Of a stretch of 6,905 bases of DNA, positions 5,697 through 6,905 are shown piece by piece. A program made the translations under genes and the position numbers. Each line of letters opens with the position of its first letter. Position 1 is the stretch's first letter. Below the pieces are notes generated by a model. It saw only the letters and a program-made list of their open reading frames with translations. It did no database searches and was not told the origin of the DNA. Origin of the DNA: Pseudomonadota bacterium (GTDB lineage: Bacteria; Pseudomonadota; Alphaproteobacteria; Rhizobiales; Xanthobacteraceae); contig CAUJKG010000124.1 in NCBI GenBank assembly GCA_963205465.1, positions 1-6,905 on the forward strand, written 5' to 3'.

Positions 5697-6556
5697 TAGC
5701 CCGCCTCGTTCCTCGCCTTCATGCGGAACGGATGTGCCGGATAGACGCCGAGAATGCGCAATTCCTCGGAGAAGAACTGCAATTCCTCCAGCGCAAACTG
5801 CAAGCCGCGATCGTCGGGATGGCCTTCGACGTCGGCGTAAAATTGCGTCGCGACGAAATTGCCGCCGATCTGGTAGGATTCCAGCTTGGTCATGTTGATG
5901 CTGTTGGTGGCAAAGCCACCCAGCGCCTTGTAGAGCGCGGCGGGAACGTTTCTGACCTTGAACACGAAGGTCGTGACCACTGCACCGTTATTCGGCTTGG
6001 TCCAGGCTTTCTCTTTCTGCAGAATGATAAAGCGCGTGGTGTTGTGGGCTTCGTCCTCGATGTTTTCGCGAACGATGTCGAGGCCGTAGATTTCCGCGGC
6101 AAGCGCCGACGCAATCGCCGCGCGCGAAAGATCGCCCGCTTCCATGATCTGGCGTGCGCTGCCCGCGGTATCCGCGCCGATCACGGCGGTCAGCCCCAAT
6201 TCGCGAATGACGTTGCGGCACTGCCCGAGCGCCATGACATGGCTCTGCACGGTCTTGATGGTCTGCAGCGTAGCACCCTTGATCGCCATCAGTTGATGCG
6301 AGAGCGGCAGAAAAAACTCACCGACGATGTTGAGCCCGGATGTCGGCATCAGGTGATGAATGTCGGCCACCCGGCCCGCGACGGAATTCTCGATCGGAAT
6401 CATCGCGAGATTGGCGTCGCCGTTCGACACTGCGGCGAAAGCATCCTCGAAGGTCGCGCAAGGCACCGGCTCAAAGTCCGGAAAGCGCTCGCGGCAGGCG
6501 ATGTGCGAATTGGCGCCGGGTTCGCCTTGAAAGACGATGGTGTGCTTGTTGGCCAT
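5696..6556 (-). CDS. pheA: Prephenate dehydratase (phenylalanine biosynthesis)
   Basis: This monofunctional prephenate dehydratase converts prephenate to phenylpyruvate, the committed step to phenylalanine, in the cytosol. The 286 residues begin with the catalytic PDT domain: V-F-Q-G-E-P-G-A-N-S-H (8-18), I-P-I-E-N-S-V-A-G (53-61) and the catalytic N-T-T-R-F (172-176). There is no chorismate mutase domain in front, unlike E. coli PheA. A C-terminal ACT domain (about 191-272) would bind phenylalanine for feedback inhibition. Its N-M-T-K-L-E-S (221-227) is followed by Y-Q rather than the R-P of the common ESRP motif, a variation I recall as usual in alphaproteobacteria. The ATG at 6556 lies 6 bp after the kdsB stop with only a weak GAGA upstream, which suggests coupling to kdsB. 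The stop codon adjoins a palindrome shared with the convergent nudC side. Confidence 0.96.
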   Translation of the reverse strand: MANKHTIVFQGEPGANSHIACRERFPDFEPVPCATFEDAFAAVSNGDANLAMIPIENSVAGRVADIHHLMPTSGLNIVGEFFLPLSHQLMAIKGATLQTIKTVQSHVMALGQCRNVIRELGLTAVIGADTAGSARQIMEAGDLSRAAIASALAAEIYGLDIVRENIEDEAHNTTRFIILQKEKAWTKPNNGAVVTTFVFKVRNVPAALYKALGGFATNSINMTKLESYQIGGNFVATQFYADVEGHPDDRGLQFALEELQFFSEELRILGVYPAHPFRMKARNEAG

Positions 6557-6562
6557 GTCGGA

Positions 6563-6905
6563 TTATCTCGTTTTCCCCGCGAGCAGGGCGCGGGCTTTCT
6601 CCAAATCAGCGGGAGTATCGACACCGAGCGGAACAGCGTCAACGATGGCGACGTCGATCCGCATTCCATGTTCGAGCGCGCGAAGCTGTTCAAGCTTCTC
6701 GCGCTGCTCGAGCGGCGCCTGCGGCAGCGTTACGAAACGCTCGAGCGCGGCGCGGCGATACGCGTAAATGCCGATGTGATGATAAAGCGGCCCTTCGTTC
6801 GCGGGCGCGGTCGCACGCGTGAAATAGAGCGCACGGAGACGGTTCTCGCCGACCGGCGTACCGACGACTTTCACCACGTTCGGGTTGGTTTTTTCTTCCT
6901 CGTCC
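6563..6905 (-). CDS. kdsB: 3-deoxy-manno-octulosonate cytidylyltransferase (CMP-Kdo synthetase), C-terminal half
   Basis: KdsB activates Kdo with CTP to CMP-Kdo for the inner core of lipopolysaccharide. Only the last 113 codons are inside the window; the reading frame is open through the right edge (D-E-E-E-K-T-N-P-N-V-V-K-V), so the GTG at 6877 is an internal codon, not the start. Family landmarks are N-P-N-V-V-K-V-V, the R-A-L-Y-F-T-R-A strand, L-Y-H-H-I-G-I-Y-A-Y-R, P-L-E-Q-R-E-K-L-E-Q-L-R-A-L-E and V-D-T-P-A-D-L-E-K-A-R near the C-terminus. The full protein is normally about 245-250 residues, so roughly the N-terminal half with the CTP-binding loop is missing. It is followed after 6 bp by pheA on the same strand, so the two are probably co-transcribed. 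The pairing joins two unrelated pathways, so it probably reflects conserved gene order more than function. Confidence 0.95.
   Translation of the reverse strand, partial: DEEEKTNPNVVKVVGTPVGENRLRALYFTRATAPANEGPLYHHIGIYAYRRAALERFVTLPQAPLEQREKLEQLRALEHGMRIDVAIVDAVPLGVDTPADLEKARALLAGKTR

Overview
The window is an ordinary chromosomal housekeeping segment of a GC-rich alphaproteobacterium, most likely a member of the Hyphomicrobiales (Rhizobiales) close to Bradyrhizobiaceae/Xanthobacteraceae. The evidence is the style of the proteins (DnaX with a degenerate zinc module, an alphaproteobacterial prephenate dehydratase ending in an ESYQ-type ACT domain, a RecR with an R-V-V-A-G-P-E-I start), the short SRP RNA, the gene order, and an intergenic palindrome of a kind I remember as common in those genomes. 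The family assignment is inference from memory, not a search result.

Layout, left to right. (1) A 5'-truncated AmpG-type permease on the + strand runs off the left edge and ends at 1231. (2) It converges, with only 4 bp between stop codons, on a minus-strand replication/repair cluster transcribed right to left: SRP RNA gene ffs (about 3991-4088), dnaX (2187-3965), ybaB (1852-2172), recR (1236-1841). The gaps are about 25, 14 and 10 bp, so the cluster reads as one transcription unit. (3) A short divergent control region (about 4089-4175) holds a plausible ffs promoter. (4) On the + strand follow a HIT-family protein (4176-4595) and nudC, an NAD(H)/NAD-RNA pyrophosphatase (4656-5597). (5) nudC converges on pheA (prephenate dehydratase, 5696-6556, minus), and the 98 bp between them is almost filled by two different palindromes. 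(6) pheA lies 6 bp downstream of the minus-strand kdsB, whose N-terminal half lies beyond the right edge.

Functionally, dnaX/ybaB/recR link the replisome clamp loader, a nucleoid-associated protein and a RecFOR recombination mediator. ffs supplies the RNA of the signal recognition particle. The HIT protein and NudC are both nucleotide-phosphate hydrolases or transferases. kdsB and pheA serve lipopolysaccharide and phenylalanine synthesis and probably share a transcript. AmpG would import cell-wall muropeptides.

No gene-free stretch longer than 300 bases exists. I found no mobile element, CRISPR array, tRNA or broken gene, and no sign of a new multi-gene system. The points most worth a second look are the paired palindromes that contribute the last base of both convergent stop codons, and the SRP RNA gene abutting dnaX without a visible terminator.
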